DNA from: Streptococcus sanguinis
Lineage (GTDB): Bacteria; Bacillota; Bacilli; Lactobacillales; Streptococcaceae
DNA: 64,000 bases
Reading direction: 5' to 3'
NCBI RefSeq assembly: GCF_900635155.1
Contig: NZ_LR134002.1
Coordinates: forward strand, 1,860,001-1,924,000
Both the position numbers and the translations under genes were made by a program. Below are positions 55,780 to 63,675 of this stretch, one piece after another (position 1 is the stretch's first letter; each line of letters begins with the position of its first letter). The notes beneath the pieces were generated by a model. That model did not search any database. It saw only the letters and a program-made list of their open reading frames with translations, and had not been told where the DNA came from.

Positions 55780-56448
55780 TCAGTCTTCTGTCAATACTCC
55801 GTCAACAATGTGCAGAGTCCTGTCCGCTGTAGATGCAGCTTCCAAGGAGTGGGTAACCATAATAACTGTTTTACCAGTCTGATTAATCTTTTTCAAAATG
55901 CTGAGAATCTTCTGCGACATCTTTGAATCTAAGGCACCCGTCGGTTCATCAGCAATAATTATTTCTGGATTATTAACCAAAGCCCTAGCAATAGCTATCC
56001 GTTGTTGCTGACCTCCGGATAGATTAGTCGGGTATTCATTTATTTTTTCTTCCAACTCTACCATAGCCAGCAAGTCTCTAATATGCCGATCAGACATATC
56101 CCCAAAAGGACTATAGATAAGCGGTAACTGGATATTTTCCTTTACAGTATATTTTGATAAAAGTTTAAAATTTTGGAAAATAAAGCCGATACTTCTATTA
56201 CGAATTTTTGAAATCTTTTCATCTGAAAATTTACTGACTAATTTATCATTAAAATAATACTTTCCAGAATACTCAGAATCCAACATTCCAATAATATTGA
56301 TTAAAGTTGATTTCCCAGAACCAGATGGCCCCACTATAGAAACAAACTCCCCGGCCTCTATTTTCAAAGAGATATTATTTAAAATCCGTTGTTTAGCATC
56401 TCCATTTTTATAAAAAATATCCTTATTAATGAGCTCTAAATGAATCAT
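55780..56448 (-). CDS. ABC ATPase, MacB/LolD type
   Basis: A 222-aa ATPase with Walker A GPSGSGKST, signature LSGGQQQR and Walker B IIIADEPTGALD, the standard LolD/MacB pattern. Its ATG overlaps the adaptor gene's TGA (ATGA). With the permease and the adaptor it forms one transport unit in the island. Confidence 0.92.
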   Translation of the reverse strand: MIHLELINKDIFYKNGDAKQRILNNISLKIEAGEFVSIVGPSGSGKSTLINIIGMLDSEYSGKYYFNDKLVSKFSDEKISKIRNRSIGFIFQNFKLLSKYTVKENIQLPLIYSPFGDMSDRHIRDLLAMVELEEKINEYPTNLSGGQQQRIAIARALVNNPEIIIADEPTGALDSKMSQKILSILKKINQTGKTVIMVTHSLEAASTADRTLHIVDGVLTED

Positions 56449-57173
56449 GATTTATGTTCCTTTAAAAGTGTTCCAACAGGGACCTCGCTAAGCGGTGCAT
56501 AATAGACACCACCTCTTTGAACCAAGCTTGGCTTAAACTTTTCCCATGCTTTTGCATCTGGTTTTTTCATATAGAGAAAGCCTGAGGATATGTACTTTTC
56601 GGGGATAACAACTTCTTTATACTTAACATATATATTAAAATGCTGCCCTATATGAAGACCATTACTCTGAATTTCAAATCCGTATCTGGAGACATCTTCC
56701 CCTCCTTCACGAGGTAAAAGTCCAACCCAACTTATATGACTTTGAAAAGCCTGACTACCATCTAAACTCTTCACAGTCACTTCCATATCCTGATTAATCA
56801 AGCCATTATCTAGTTCTGAAAAAGAAGACAAAATGTATTGTTCATCGCTGATAATGGCAAATTTTTTATTTTCATCAACAGTAAATGTACCATCAATAGG
56901 AGCCACATAGCCCGTATTATAAATCTGCTGCCATTTTGTAACGTGCTGGCCATTAACAACAAGCAGGCGACTCATTTCTGCATCCTCAAGCTCCTGAACT
57001 TTTCTGGCCTTTACCACTCCATCTAAAATCAAATCCTCTTGTGCTTCTACCTTAAAATAACGCGGTTTATTTTCTTGAACATTTGATTGTTGGTTATTAT
57101 AGTTATTTACAAAGACTAACAGGCCAGAAAATAAAAGAACCAAAATAATAGAAAGTAATATTTTGATTTTCAT
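56445..57173 (-). CDS. HlyD-like periplasmic adaptor (YknX-type) of the tripartite ABC system
   Basis: A 242-aa protein with one N-terminal membrane helix (MKIKILLSIILVLLFSGLLV) and an extracellular domain. Features recall membrane-fusion proteins: a barrel-sandwich-like stretch (ILDGVVKARKVQELE, GYVAPIDGTFTV), but the coiled-coil hairpin is short or absent. I start at ATG 57173 behind GGAGG, not at the earlier in-frame codons. Identification is by topology and neighbours as much as sequence. Confidence 0.75.
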   Translation of the reverse strand: MKIKILLSIILVLLFSGLLVFVNNYNNQQSNVQENKPRYFKVEAQEDLILDGVVKARKVQELEDAEMSRLLVVNGQHVTKWQQIYNTGYVAPIDGTFTVDENKKFAIISDEQYILSSFSELDNGLINQDMEVTVKSLDGSQAFQSHISWVGLLPREGGEDVSRYGFEIQSNGLHIGQHFNIYVKYKEVVIPEKYISSGFLYMKKPDAKAWEKFKPSLVQRGGVYYAPLSEVPVGTLLKEHKS

Positions 57174-57298
57174 TAGAAATACCTCCATCATTATTAAAGT
57201 TGATTATAAGCCTCGTCAGTTTTTAAAAGTAAGAAAAATTTTACAAACTATAGCAGGAAGGACTTCATCTCATATTAAAATATTATTATATTAAAATA

Positions 57299-57406
57299 TC
57301 AAATAGTTTTACGTAGTTCTTTAATATACTGTTTAAAAGAAATAGTTGCAAAACCAACAGAAATTGTAACTGTTGCCAAAAGTTTTTCCAAGTCGAAGCG
57401 GAACAT
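57299..57406 (-). CDS. 35-aa cationic hydrophobic peptide, candidate leaderless bacteriocin
   Basis: An ATG at 57406, preceded by GAAGGTGAAATT, opens 35 codons to a TGA at 57299. The peptide begins MFRFDLEKLLATV and ends IKELRKTI; residues 9-24 are a hydrophobic stretch and the C-terminal third is basic (net charge about +3 by counting). There is no double-glycine leader or Sec signal. The gene is first in the operon, 73 bp after a consensus promoter, and 125 bp before the adaptor gene. Leaderless bacteriocins are of this size and are exported by ABC systems with no peptidase, as encoded here. A small membrane toxin or a peptide subunit of the transporter are alternatives. Existence is inferred from reading frame, ribosome-binding site and promoter. 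Confidence 0.65.
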   Translation of the reverse strand: MFRFDLEKLLATVTISVGFATISFKQYIKELRKTI

Positions 57407-57486
57407 AATTTCACCTTCTTTATTAAATATTTGAATTTAAATTTTTTGAAACAAGATAAATGAAAGCCCTTCCCACTAATAACCTC

Positions 57487-57515
57487 ATTGTAATCCTATA
57501 TTAAAATAATGTCAA
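57487..57515 (-). promoter_or_regulatory. Consensus promoter of the island operon
   Basis: On the minus strand TTGACA (57510-57515) and TACAAT (57487-57492) are exactly 17 bp apart. The predicted start is near 57480, giving a leader of about 74 nt to the peptide gene. Confidence 0.78.
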
Positions 57516-57539
57516 CTATTTATGTGCAATTATTTACAT

Positions 57540-57581
57540 ATTTTAATTTAGCTATTTTAATTATTTTTAAATATTTTAATT
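57540..57581. repeat. Three ATTTTAATT repeats upstream of the island promoter
   Basis: The nonamer ATTTTAATT occurs at 57540-57548, 57554-57562 and 57573-57581, just upstream of the -35. It may be a regulator-binding array or simply AT-rich sequence. Elsewhere 57582-57711 holds no gene I can support apart from a nine-codon frame. Confidence 0.35.
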
Positions 57582-57711
57582 AACCCGCGTAATTTAATTA
57601 AATAACATTTTATCTTTTTTCATAGAATTTTGGACTCCTATATCATTTTCCCTAGCGCTATTAACTCGTAAAGGGCTCTAAACTAGCTTCAACATTCCCT
57701 ATCTCATCAAT

Positions 57712-57783
57712 CTAGCCCTGCGCTTCTATCTCAAAAAACGCTTCAATATCAAGAGCGCAACTATGGGGCCGACGAGATATTAA
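57712..57783 (+). pseudogene. Duplicated 3' fragment of the DUF1129 gene (island right repeat)
   Basis: The first 59 bp match 51841-51899 at 57 of 59 positions. The frame encodes LALRFYLKKRFNIKSATMGPTRY then TAA, i.e. the C terminus of the DUF1129 protein with a slightly different end (PTRY versus PGR). Upstream sequence is unrelated. It is a gene remnant marking the island's right border, followed by what is probably the ancestral gene's own terminator. Confidence 0.9.
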
Positions 57784-57805
57784 CCAGCAAATCAAATAAA
57801 TAATA

Positions 57806-57834
57806 AAAAGACAGCTTAATTTTGGCTGTCTTTT
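57806..57834. terminator. Bidirectional terminator after DUF1129 remnant
   Basis: AAAAGACAGC and GCTGTCTTTT form a 10-bp stem around a 9-nt loop. Probably the original terminator of the corA-DUF1129 transcript, now separated from it by the island. Confidence 0.75.
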
Positions 57835-57864
57835 CATTGTGTTCTCTTCACTCCTCTAGCATCT

Positions 57865-57889
57865 AAAAAATCCCTGCCAAAGGCAGGGA
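57865..57889 (-). terminator. Intrinsic terminator after rpsR
   Basis: TCCCTGCC and GGCAGGGA pair around AAA (57871-57889), followed on the minus strand by six T. It ends the rpsF-ssb-rpsR transcript. Confidence 0.88.
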
Positions 57890-57895
57890 CTCAAA

Positions 57896-58135
57896 TTAGT
57901 CTTCATTTACGAAAGGCATCAAAGCCATTACGCGAGCGCGTTTGATAGCTGTTGTTACTTTACGTTGGTTTTTAGCTGAAGTTCCTGTTACGCGACGAGG
58001 AAGGATTTTCCCACGTTCTGAAACGAAACGGCTAAGAAGCTCAGTATCTTTGTAATCAACATATTCAATTTTGTTCGCTGCGATGTAATCAACTTTTTTA
58101 CGGCGTTTGAATCCGCCACGACGTTGTTGAGCCAT
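57896..58135 (-). CDS. rpsR: 30S ribosomal protein S18
   Basis: A 79-aa basic protein. [22 protein letters not shown] and [35 protein letters not shown] are the conserved bacterial S18 sequence. It is last in the rpsF-ssb-rpsR operon. Confidence 0.97.
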   Translation of the reverse strand: MAQQRRGGFKRRKKVDYIAANKIEYVDYKDTELLSRFVSERGKILPRRVTGTSAKNQRKVTTAIKRARVMALMPFVNED

Positions 58136-58171
58136 GTGTTTTCTCCTTTATATTATAGTTAGATTCGATCC

Positions 58172-58666
58172 TTAGAAAGGTAGATCGTCGTCTGAGATAT
58201 CCATCGGGTTAGAATTGCCAAATGGGCTCTCATCACGAGAAAAGTTCGGTACTTGGTTAGACGAGTCTGCACTGCCATAACTTGGAGCAGAGCTGCCGCC
58301 GAAGCTGTTCCCACCGTATCCGCCAGATGACTGACCTTCACGGTTAGAGCGGCTTTCCAGGAGTTGGAAATTGTCCGCAACAACTTCTGTGACATAGACA
58401 CGCTGGCCTTGCTGATTCTCGTAGTTACGCGTTTGAATACGGCCTGTAATTCCGATCAGGGCTCCTTTTTTAGCCCAGTTTGCAAGATTTTCTGCCTGCT
58501 GGCGCCAGATGACAACATTGATAAAATCTGCTTCTCGCTCGCCACTTTGATTTTTAAAGTTGCGATTGACAGCTAGAGTAAATGTTGCGACCGCTTGGTT
58601 CTGCGGAGTATAGCGAAGCTCGGCATCACGGGTCATGCGACCCACCAGTACAACGTTATTAATCAT
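58172..58666 (-). CDS. ssb: Single-stranded DNA-binding protein
   Basis: A 164-aa OB-fold protein (residues 1-105, [37 protein letters not shown]) with a glycine/serine-rich linker and the acidic C-terminal tip DDDLPF that recruits partner proteins. Located between rpsF and rpsR, the usual place for the essential copy. Confidence 0.96.
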   Translation of the reverse strand: MINNVVLVGRMTRDAELRYTPQNQAVATFTLAVNRNFKNQSGEREADFINVVIWRQQAENLANWAKKGALIGITGRIQTRNYENQQGQRVYVTEVVADNFQLLESRSNREGQSSGGYGGNSFGGSSAPSYGSADSSNQVPNFSRDESPFGNSNPMDISDDDLPF

Positions 58667-58677
58667 AGTCTACCTTC

Positions 58678-58968
58678 TTAAGCGTCAAGTTTGACGATCA
58701 TGTGACGAAGAATGTCAGCGTTGATTTTTGAAAGACGGTCAAACTCTTTAAGAGCTGCATCGTCGTTTGCTTCAACGTTAACGATGTGGTAAAGTCCTTC
58801 ACGGAAATCTTGGATTTCGTATGCAAGACGACGTTTTTCCCAGTCTTTTGATTCAACAACAGTTGCACCATTGTCAGTCAAGATAGAGTCAAAGCGTGCT
58901 ACCAAAGCGTTTTTAGCTTCTTCTTCAATGTTTGGACGAATAATATAAAGAATTTCGTATTTAGCCAT
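58678..58968 (-). CDS. rpsF: 30S ribosomal protein S6
   Basis: A 96-aa protein beginning [17 protein letters not shown] and ending [11 protein letters not shown], conserved S6. Start at 58968 follows AAGGAGG; the open frame upstream is the leader, not coding. First gene of the operon. Confidence 0.97.
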   Translation of the reverse strand: MAKYEILYIIRPNIEEEAKNALVARFDSILTDNGATVVESKDWEKRRLAYEIQDFREGLYHIVNVEANDDAALKEFDRLSKINADILRHMIVKLDA

Positions 58969-58990
58969 TGATTTTTCCTCCTTTTGGTCT

Positions 58991-59018
58991 AATGACCCCG
59001 AGACTTTGCAAGGGGTAA
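58991..59018 (-). promoter_or_regulatory. Candidate S6:S18 autoregulatory hairpin in rpsF leader
   Basis: On the minus strand TACCCC and GGGGTCA pair around a loop with TTGCAAAGTCTC. S6:S18 binding motifs upstream of rpsF are known across bacteria and use a short hairpin with a C-C-G-rich bulge. The position fits; base-level match was not verified. Confidence 0.4.
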
Positions 59019-59041
59019 GTGAGGTTTGCTCACAAATAATT

Positions 59042-59070
59042 ATTATAGCAGACTTCCAGCAGAATGGCAA
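59042..59070 (-). promoter_or_regulatory. Promoter of rpsF-ssb-rpsR
   Basis: TTGCCA (59065-59070) and TATAAT (59042-59047) with a 17-bp spacer on the minus strand, about 75 bp before the rpsF start. Confidence 0.78.
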
Positions 59071-59093
59071 GGGAAAGTTTTGATATAAAGAAA

Positions 59094-59117
59094 ACTCTCT
59101 CTGTCACCAGAGAGAGT
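59094..59117 (-). terminator. Intrinsic terminator after hutI
   Basis: ACTCTCTCTG and CAGAGAGAGT form a 10-bp stem with a 4-nt loop, followed on the minus strand by TTTCTTT. It separates hutI from the rpsF promoter. Confidence 0.85.
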
Positions 59118-59146
59118 CCGAAAAATACGATTCGTTTTTAGAGAGT

Positions 59147-60412
59147 CTAGACAATTCTTCCTTGATCTACGACCAGTTTTCCAGCCTTGTAAACCTGATG
59201 GGTCAGGTTGGTCGCAAAGAAATAAAGTGGATAGTCGATATTCTTAGCGTCTAGGATGGTAATGTCAGCCTGCTTGCCAGTGTCAAAGCTGCCAATCTTA
59301 TCTTGGCGGTTAACTGAGTAGGCCGCATTGATGGTCACCGCGTTAAGGACTTCGATCGGTGTCAGACGCATCATAAAGCAGCCCAGCTGCATAACGAACT
59401 GCAGGTTAGCAGTTGGACAGGAGCCTGGATTGCTGTCGGTAGTCAGAGTGATAGCCATACCAGCTTCCAGCATCTTGCGGGCTGGTGCATAGGTATCTTC
59501 CATCAGACTGAAGGTAGTTGCTGGTAGGAGATTCCCGATAACCTTGGCTTGTGCCATCTTGCGAATGCCCTCATCAGTTGCTACCATCAAGTGCTCTGCA
59601 CTAGTTGCTCCCAGTTCAGCTGCTACATCTACTCCACCGATAGACTCGATTTCATCAGCATGGATGCGGAGCTTGAAGCCCATTTCCTTAGCCTTAGAAA
59701 GCAAGTAGCGTGACTCGTCAGCTGTAAAGACGCCTTTTTCACAGAAAATATCACAGAACTCAGCTAGATTTTCTGCCTTTACCCGAGGTAGCATTTCCTC
59801 GACGATGAGCTCCAGATATTCCTGAGAGCGTCCCTTGTATTCTGGTGGAACGGCGTGGGCAGCCATAAAGGTCGAAACCAAATCAATATCGTGGTCACGG
59901 TCTAAAGCCCCAACGACATCCAGCTGGCGCTTCTCTGTTTCCCAGTCCAAACCATAGCCACTCTTGGCCTCAACAGTCGTCACCCCATGTAGCAGCATAT
60001 AGTCCAGCAGTCTCTTAGACTTATCATAGAGAGTATCAAAAGAAGCTTCTCGCGTCGCCCGGACCGTACTGAGAATACCGCCGCCTTGGGCAAGAATTTC
60101 CAGATAAGGGACCCCGGCTAATTTCTTAGCAAATTCATGCTCCCGGCTGCCGCCGTAGACCAAGTGAGTGTGACAGTCGATCAAGCCAGGTGTGGCAATC
60201 TTGCCTTCATAAGACTGAATCTTAGTATCTGGTCCAATCAGACTGGCATCCGGCTCTCCGCTGCCAACTGCTAGGATTTTGCCGTCTTTGACTGCAATGT
60301 AGCCGTCCTCCAAGACCTGAGCTTCCTTCATCTCCTCGCCAAAAAGGGGATGGCCGAGGTCCTTGGGACAGAAGACTTGATTAAAGTGAGTTAATAGTAA
60401 ATCAGCAGTCAT
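59147..60412 (-). CDS. hutI: Imidazolonepropionase
   Basis: A 421-aa metal-dependent amidohydrolase that opens 4-imidazolone-5-propionate to N-formimino-L-glutamate, third step of histidine degradation. The metal motif is [21 protein letters not shown], with further ligands in HADEI and [13 protein letters not shown]. Full length. Divergent from hutU across a shared promoter region. Confidence 0.95.
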   Translation of the reverse strand: MTADLLLTHFNQVFCPKDLGHPLFGEEMKEAQVLEDGYIAVKDGKILAVGSGEPDASLIGPDTKIQSYEGKIATPGLIDCHTHLVYGGSREHEFAKKLAGVPYLEILAQGGGILSTVRATREASFDTLYDKSKRLLDYMLLHGVTTVEAKSGYGLDWETEKRQLDVVGALDRDHDIDLVSTFMAAHAVPPEYKGRSQEYLELIVEEMLPRVKAENLAEFCDIFCEKGVFTADESRYLLSKAKEMGFKLRIHADEIESIGGVDVAAELGATSAEHLMVATDEGIRKMAQAKVIGNLLPATTFSLMEDTYAPARKMLEAGMAITLTTDSNPGSCPTANLQFVMQLGCFMMRLTPIEVLNAVTINAAYSVNRQDKIGSFDTGKQADITILDAKNIDYPLYFFATNLTHQVYKAGKLVVDQGRIV

Positions 60413-60455
60413 GCTTGTTCCTCCATTTCATTTTCCGACATATTTGCTTTTCATC

Positions 60456-60565
60456 ATAATACACTATCGTCAAATTATAGTCAAAAGCTTGTAAAAGATA
60501 GGAGCTCCGCTTTTTTTACTGTTTTTGTCATTTTCTTGACTCTTTATGGACGGAAGTCTTATAGA
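60456..60565. promoter_or_regulatory. Divergent hutI and hutU promoters
   Basis: hutI (minus): TTGACT 60479-60484 and TATTAT 60456-60461, 17-bp spacer. hutU (plus): TTGACT 60536-60541 and TATAGA 60560-60565, 18-bp spacer. The GC-poor stretch between them has room for a regulator, but I see no clear palindromic operator. Confidence 0.65.
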
Positions 60566-60611
60566 ATGTAGGAGAAAGATATTTTACACTTGACTAAAAG
60601 GAGGATTTTTC

Positions 60612-62639
60612 ATGTCATACTTTAGCGAAAATGAAATTGCAGCAGCAATGACCGTCAAATTAGACGATGTACTGCCTGAAAAAACAGTTTTCCAAGAAGG
60701 CATCCGTCGAGCACCTGACCGGGGCTTCCGTTTGACTCAAGCTCAAACCGAAATTGCTCTTAAAAATGCCCTTCGCTATATTCCAAAGAGATTCCATGAG
60801 GAAGTGATTCCAGAATTTCTGGAAGAACTGAAAACTCGCGGACGGATTTATGGCTACCGCTGGCGTCCAAAAGAACGCATCTACGGCAAACCAATTGATG
60901 AGTATAAAGGGAACTGTACTGCAGCCAAAGCTATGCAGGTCATGATTGACAACAACCTGAGCTTTGAAATCGCCCTTTATCCTTATGAATTGGTTACTTA
61001 TGGGGAAACTGGATCTGTCTGCGCTAACTGGATGCAGTACAACCTCATCATGAAATACTTGGAAATCATGACCGACCATCAAACCTTGGTCGTGGAATCT
61101 GGCCACCCACTCGGACTCTTCAAATCTAAACCAGAAGCACCTCGTGTTATCATCACCAACGGCCTCTTGGTCGGTGAGTACGACAACATGAAGGACTGGG
61201 AAATTGCAGAAGAAATGGGCGTGACCAACTATGGTCAAATGACAGCCGGCGGCTGGATGTACATCGGCCCTCAAGGTATCGTCCATGGTACTTTCAACAC
61301 CCTCCTCAATGCTGGACGCTTGAAACTGGGTGTAGCTGATGATGGCGACCTGACAAGCAAACTCTTCATCTCTTCTGGTCTGGGCGGCATGAGTGGAGCT
61401 CAAGGGAAAGCAGCCGAAATTGCTAAAGCTGTAGCAATCGTGGCAGAAGTAGACTATTCTCGGATTGAAACTCGTCACTCCCAAGGATGGATTAGCCAGT
61501 TAGCCGAAAGTCCAAAAGAAGCAATCGACTTAGCTCAGAAAGCTCTGGAAGCTGGCGAATCAACTTCCATTGCCTATCATGGTAACATCGTAGACCTCTT
61601 AGAATATGTCAACGAGAACAATATCCATGTAGATTTGCTGTCTGACCAAACTTCTTGCCACAATGTCTATGACGGCGGCTACTGTCCAGCTGGTATCAGC
61701 TTTGAAGAGCGGACTCGCCTCCTAGCTGAAGACAAGGAAACCTTTGCTAAGTTGGTTGACGAAACCTTGGAACGTCATTTCAAGGCAATCAAGACCTTGA
61801 CTAACAATGGCACTTACTTCTTTGACTACGGAAATGCCTTTATGAAGGCAGTCTATGACTCTGGCATCAAGGAAATTTCTAAGAACGGCTTTGACGACAA
61901 AGACGGCTTCATCTGGCCATCTTATGTAGAAGATATCATGGGGCCTATGCTCTTTGACTATGGTTATGGTCCTTTCCGTTGGGTATGTCTGAGCGGTAAG
62001 CACGAAGACCTAGTCGCTACTGACCACGCAGCTATGGAAGTCATCGACCCTAACCGCCGCTATCAAGACCGCGACAACTACAACTGGATCCGCGATGCAG
62101 AAAAGAACCAGTTGGTTGTTGGAACTCAGGCTCGCATTCTCTACCAAGACTGTATGGGCCGTGTCAATATCGCCCTCAAGTTCAATGAATTAGTACGCGA
62201 AGGCAAGATTGGTCCTGTCATGATTGGCCGTGACCACCACGACGTATCTGGTACGGACTCTCCATTCCGTGAAACTTCTAATATCAAGGACGGTTCTAAT
62301 GTTACTTGCGACATGGCGGTTCAATGTTACGCTGGTAATGCAGCTCGCGGTATGAGTCTGGTAGCTCTCCACAACGGTGGCGGAACTGGTATCGGTAAGT
62401 CTATCAACGGTGGCTTTGGCTTGGTACTGGACGGCAGCGAACGCATCGATGAAATCATCAAATCTGCTATCGCTTGGGATACAATCGGCGGAGTGGCACG
62501 TCGTAACTGGGCTCGCAATGAGCATGCTATTGAGACAGCTATCGAATACAACCGTCTCCATGAAGGAACAGACCACATTACGATTCCATTCCTGACTGAC
62601 GAAGATTTAGTCAAAGAATCTGTTAAGAAATTGTTCTAA
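60612..62639 (+). CDS. hutU: Urocanate hydratase
   Basis: A 675-aa NAD-dependent enzyme hydrating urocanate to imidazolonepropionate, second step of histidine degradation. RGRIYGYRWRPKERIYGKPIDEYKGN, SGHPLGLFKSKPEAPRVIITNGLLVGEYDN, YGQMTAGGWMYIGPQGIVHGT, and SGLGGMSGAQGKAAEIA are conserved. It is of the longer form (about 675 versus 555 aa). Ribosome-binding site AAAGGAGG precedes the ATG. Confidence 0.95.
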   Translation: MSYFSENEIAAAMTVKLDDVLPEKTVFQEGIRRAPDRGFRLTQAQTEIALKNALRYIPKRFHEEVIPEFLEELKTRGRIYGYRWRPKERIYGKPIDEYKGNCTAAKAMQVMIDNNLSFEIALYPYELVTYGETGSVCANWMQYNLIMKYLEIMTDHQTLVVESGHPLGLFKSKPEAPRVIITNGLLVGEYDNMKDWEIAEEMGVTNYGQMTAGGWMYIGPQGIVHGTFNTLLNAGRLKLGVADDGDLTSKLFISSGLGGMSGAQGKAAEIAKAVAIVAEVDYSRIETRHSQGWISQLAESPKEAIDLAQKALEAGESTSIAYHGNIVDLLEYVNENNIHVDLLSDQTSCHNVYDGGYCPAGISFEERTRLLAEDKETFAKLVDETLERHFKAIKTLTNNGTYFFDYGNAFMKAVYDSGIKEISKNGFDDKDGFIWPSYVEDIMGPMLFDYGYGPFRWVCLSGKHEDLVATDHAAMEVIDPNRRYQDRDNYNWIRDAEKNQLVVGTQARILYQDCMGRVNIALKFNELVREGKIGPVMIGRDHHDVSGTDSPFRETSNIKDGSNVTCDMAVQCYAGNAARGMSLVALHNGGGTGIGKSINGGFGLVLDGSERIDEIIKSAIAWDTIGGVARRNWARNEHAIETAIEYNRLHEGTDHITIPFLTDEDLVKESVKKLF

Positions 62640-62667
62640 TAGGAAAAACTTGTCCCCCAACTTCCAA

Positions 62668-62695
62668 CCTGAGCTGGGTATGTGCCTAGCTCAGG
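62668..62695 (+). other. Hairpin in the hutU-ftcD gap
   Basis: CCTGAGCT and AGCTCAGG pair over 8 bp around a 12-nt loop, 29 bp after the hutU stop. A short T-rich sequence follows after AGGAGG, so it could reduce readthrough into ftcD or act as an mRNA processing site. Not a canonical terminator. Confidence 0.4.
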
Positions 62696-62761
62696 AGGAG
62701 GTTCTGCTTTATTAAGTTCATATTATAAATTAAAATAATTGATATCACGAGGTAATATCTT

Positions 62762-63661
62762 ATGGCAAAAATTGTTGAATGTATTCCTAACTTTTCTGAA
62801 GGCCGCAACCAAGCGGTCATCGACGGTCTAGTGGAAACAGCTAAGAGCGTGCCAGGCGTAACACTTCTGGACCACTCTTCTGATGCCAGCCACAACCGCA
62901 GCGTCTTTACCTTGGTCGGCGATGATCAAAATATTCAGGAAGTTGCCTTTCGTTTGGTTAAATACGCTTCTGAAAATATTGACTTGACCAAGCACCAGGG
63001 TGAACACCCTCGTATGGGCGCAACTGATGTCCTGCCTTTTGTACCGATCAAAGACATCACAAGTGAGGAATGCGTAGAAATTGCGAAGACTGTATCTGAG
63101 CGGATCAACCGTGAGCTCGGTATCCCTATCTTCCTCTATGAAGATGCAGCGACTCGTCCTGAGCGTAAGAACTTGGCTAAGGTTCGTAAGGGACAGTTTG
63201 AAGGCATGCCTGAAAAACTCTTGGAAGCTGACTGGGCACCTGACTACGGTGAAAGAAAGATTCACCCAACTGCTGGTGTCACTGCTGTCGGAGCTAGAAT
63301 GCCACTCATTGCCTACAACATCAACTTGGATACAGACAATCTGGAAATTGCCAACAATATTGCCAAAATCATCCGTGGTTCAAGCGGTGGCTACAAGTAC
63401 TGTAAAGCTATCGGCGTTATGCTGGAAGACCGCAACATTGCTCAGGTTTCCATCAACATGGTCAATCTGGAAAAATTCCCACTCTATCGTGTCTTTGAAA
63501 CTGTTCGCTTTGAAGCCAAGCGCTATGGAGTTGGAATCCTAGGCTCAGAAGTCATCGGTTTGGCTCCAGCCAAGGCTTTGATTGATGCAGCTGAATACTA
63601 TCTGCAAATCGAAGACTTTGACTACGGCAAGCAAGTTCTGGAAAACCATTTGCTGGGCTAG
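62762..63661 (+). CDS. ftcD: Glutamate formimidoyltransferase (single-domain)
   Basis: A 299-aa enzyme transferring the formimino group from formiminoglutamate to tetrahydrofolate. VECIPNFSEGRNQAVIDGLV, LLDHSSDASHNRSVFT, HPRMGATDVLPFVPI and TAVGARMPLIAYNINL are conserved. It covers only the transferase part of the bifunctional animal enzyme; the cyclodeaminase is a separate gene 14 bp downstream. No hutG/hutF is seen. Confidence 0.94.
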   Translation: MAKIVECIPNFSEGRNQAVIDGLVETAKSVPGVTLLDHSSDASHNRSVFTLVGDDQNIQEVAFRLVKYASENIDLTKHQGEHPRMGATDVLPFVPIKDITSEECVEIAKTVSERINRELGIPIFLYEDAATRPERKNLAKVRKGQFEGMPEKLLEADWAPDYGERKIHPTAGVTAVGARMPLIAYNINLDTDNLEIANNIAKIIRGSSGGYKYCKAIGVMLEDRNIAQVSINMVNLEKFPLYRVFETVRFEAKRYGVGILGSEVIGLAPAKALIDAAEYYLQIEDFDYGKQVLENHLLG

Positions 63662-63675
63662 GAGGACAGAAACCT

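Larger units (their letters stand above)
51900..57711. mobile_element. AT-rich accessory island flanked by 59-bp direct repeats
   Basis: The segment between two near-identical copies of the DUF1129 3' end holds seven minus-strand genes (peptide, adaptor, ATPase, permease, CPBP protein, small membrane protein, ABC exporter). It is visibly more AT-rich than the flanks; for example only 8 of the 60 bases at 57541-57600 are G or C. Core genes (corA/DUF1129 on one side, rpsR-ssb-rpsF on the other) adjoin it. No integrase or transposase is present, so it may have come by transformation or be a remnant of an integrated element. Exact boundaries are inferred. Confidence 0.75.

Noticed and set aside
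57600..57640. Nine-codon frame (MKKDKMLFN) on the minus strand with AGGAG upstream
   Set aside because: The spacer from AGGAG to ATG is long (12 bp), it lies upstream of the island promoter, and the peptide has no recognisable features.
51900..57711. Integrase, transposase or inverted-repeat IS ends bounding the island
   Set aside because: No recombinase-like frame is present and the borders show direct repeats of a gene end, not terminal inverted repeats.
57643..57711. Minus-strand frame reading IDEIGNVEASLEPFTS at the island's right edge
   Set aside because: It has no start codon or ribosome-binding site and ends quickly; it may be a tail of an unrelated gene fragment or repeat, but I cannot assign it.
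60660..61484. Long open frame on the minus strand inside hutU
   Set aside because: It is antisense to a full-length, strongly conserved urocanate hydratase gene, has no ribosome-binding site, and its translation shows no family features.
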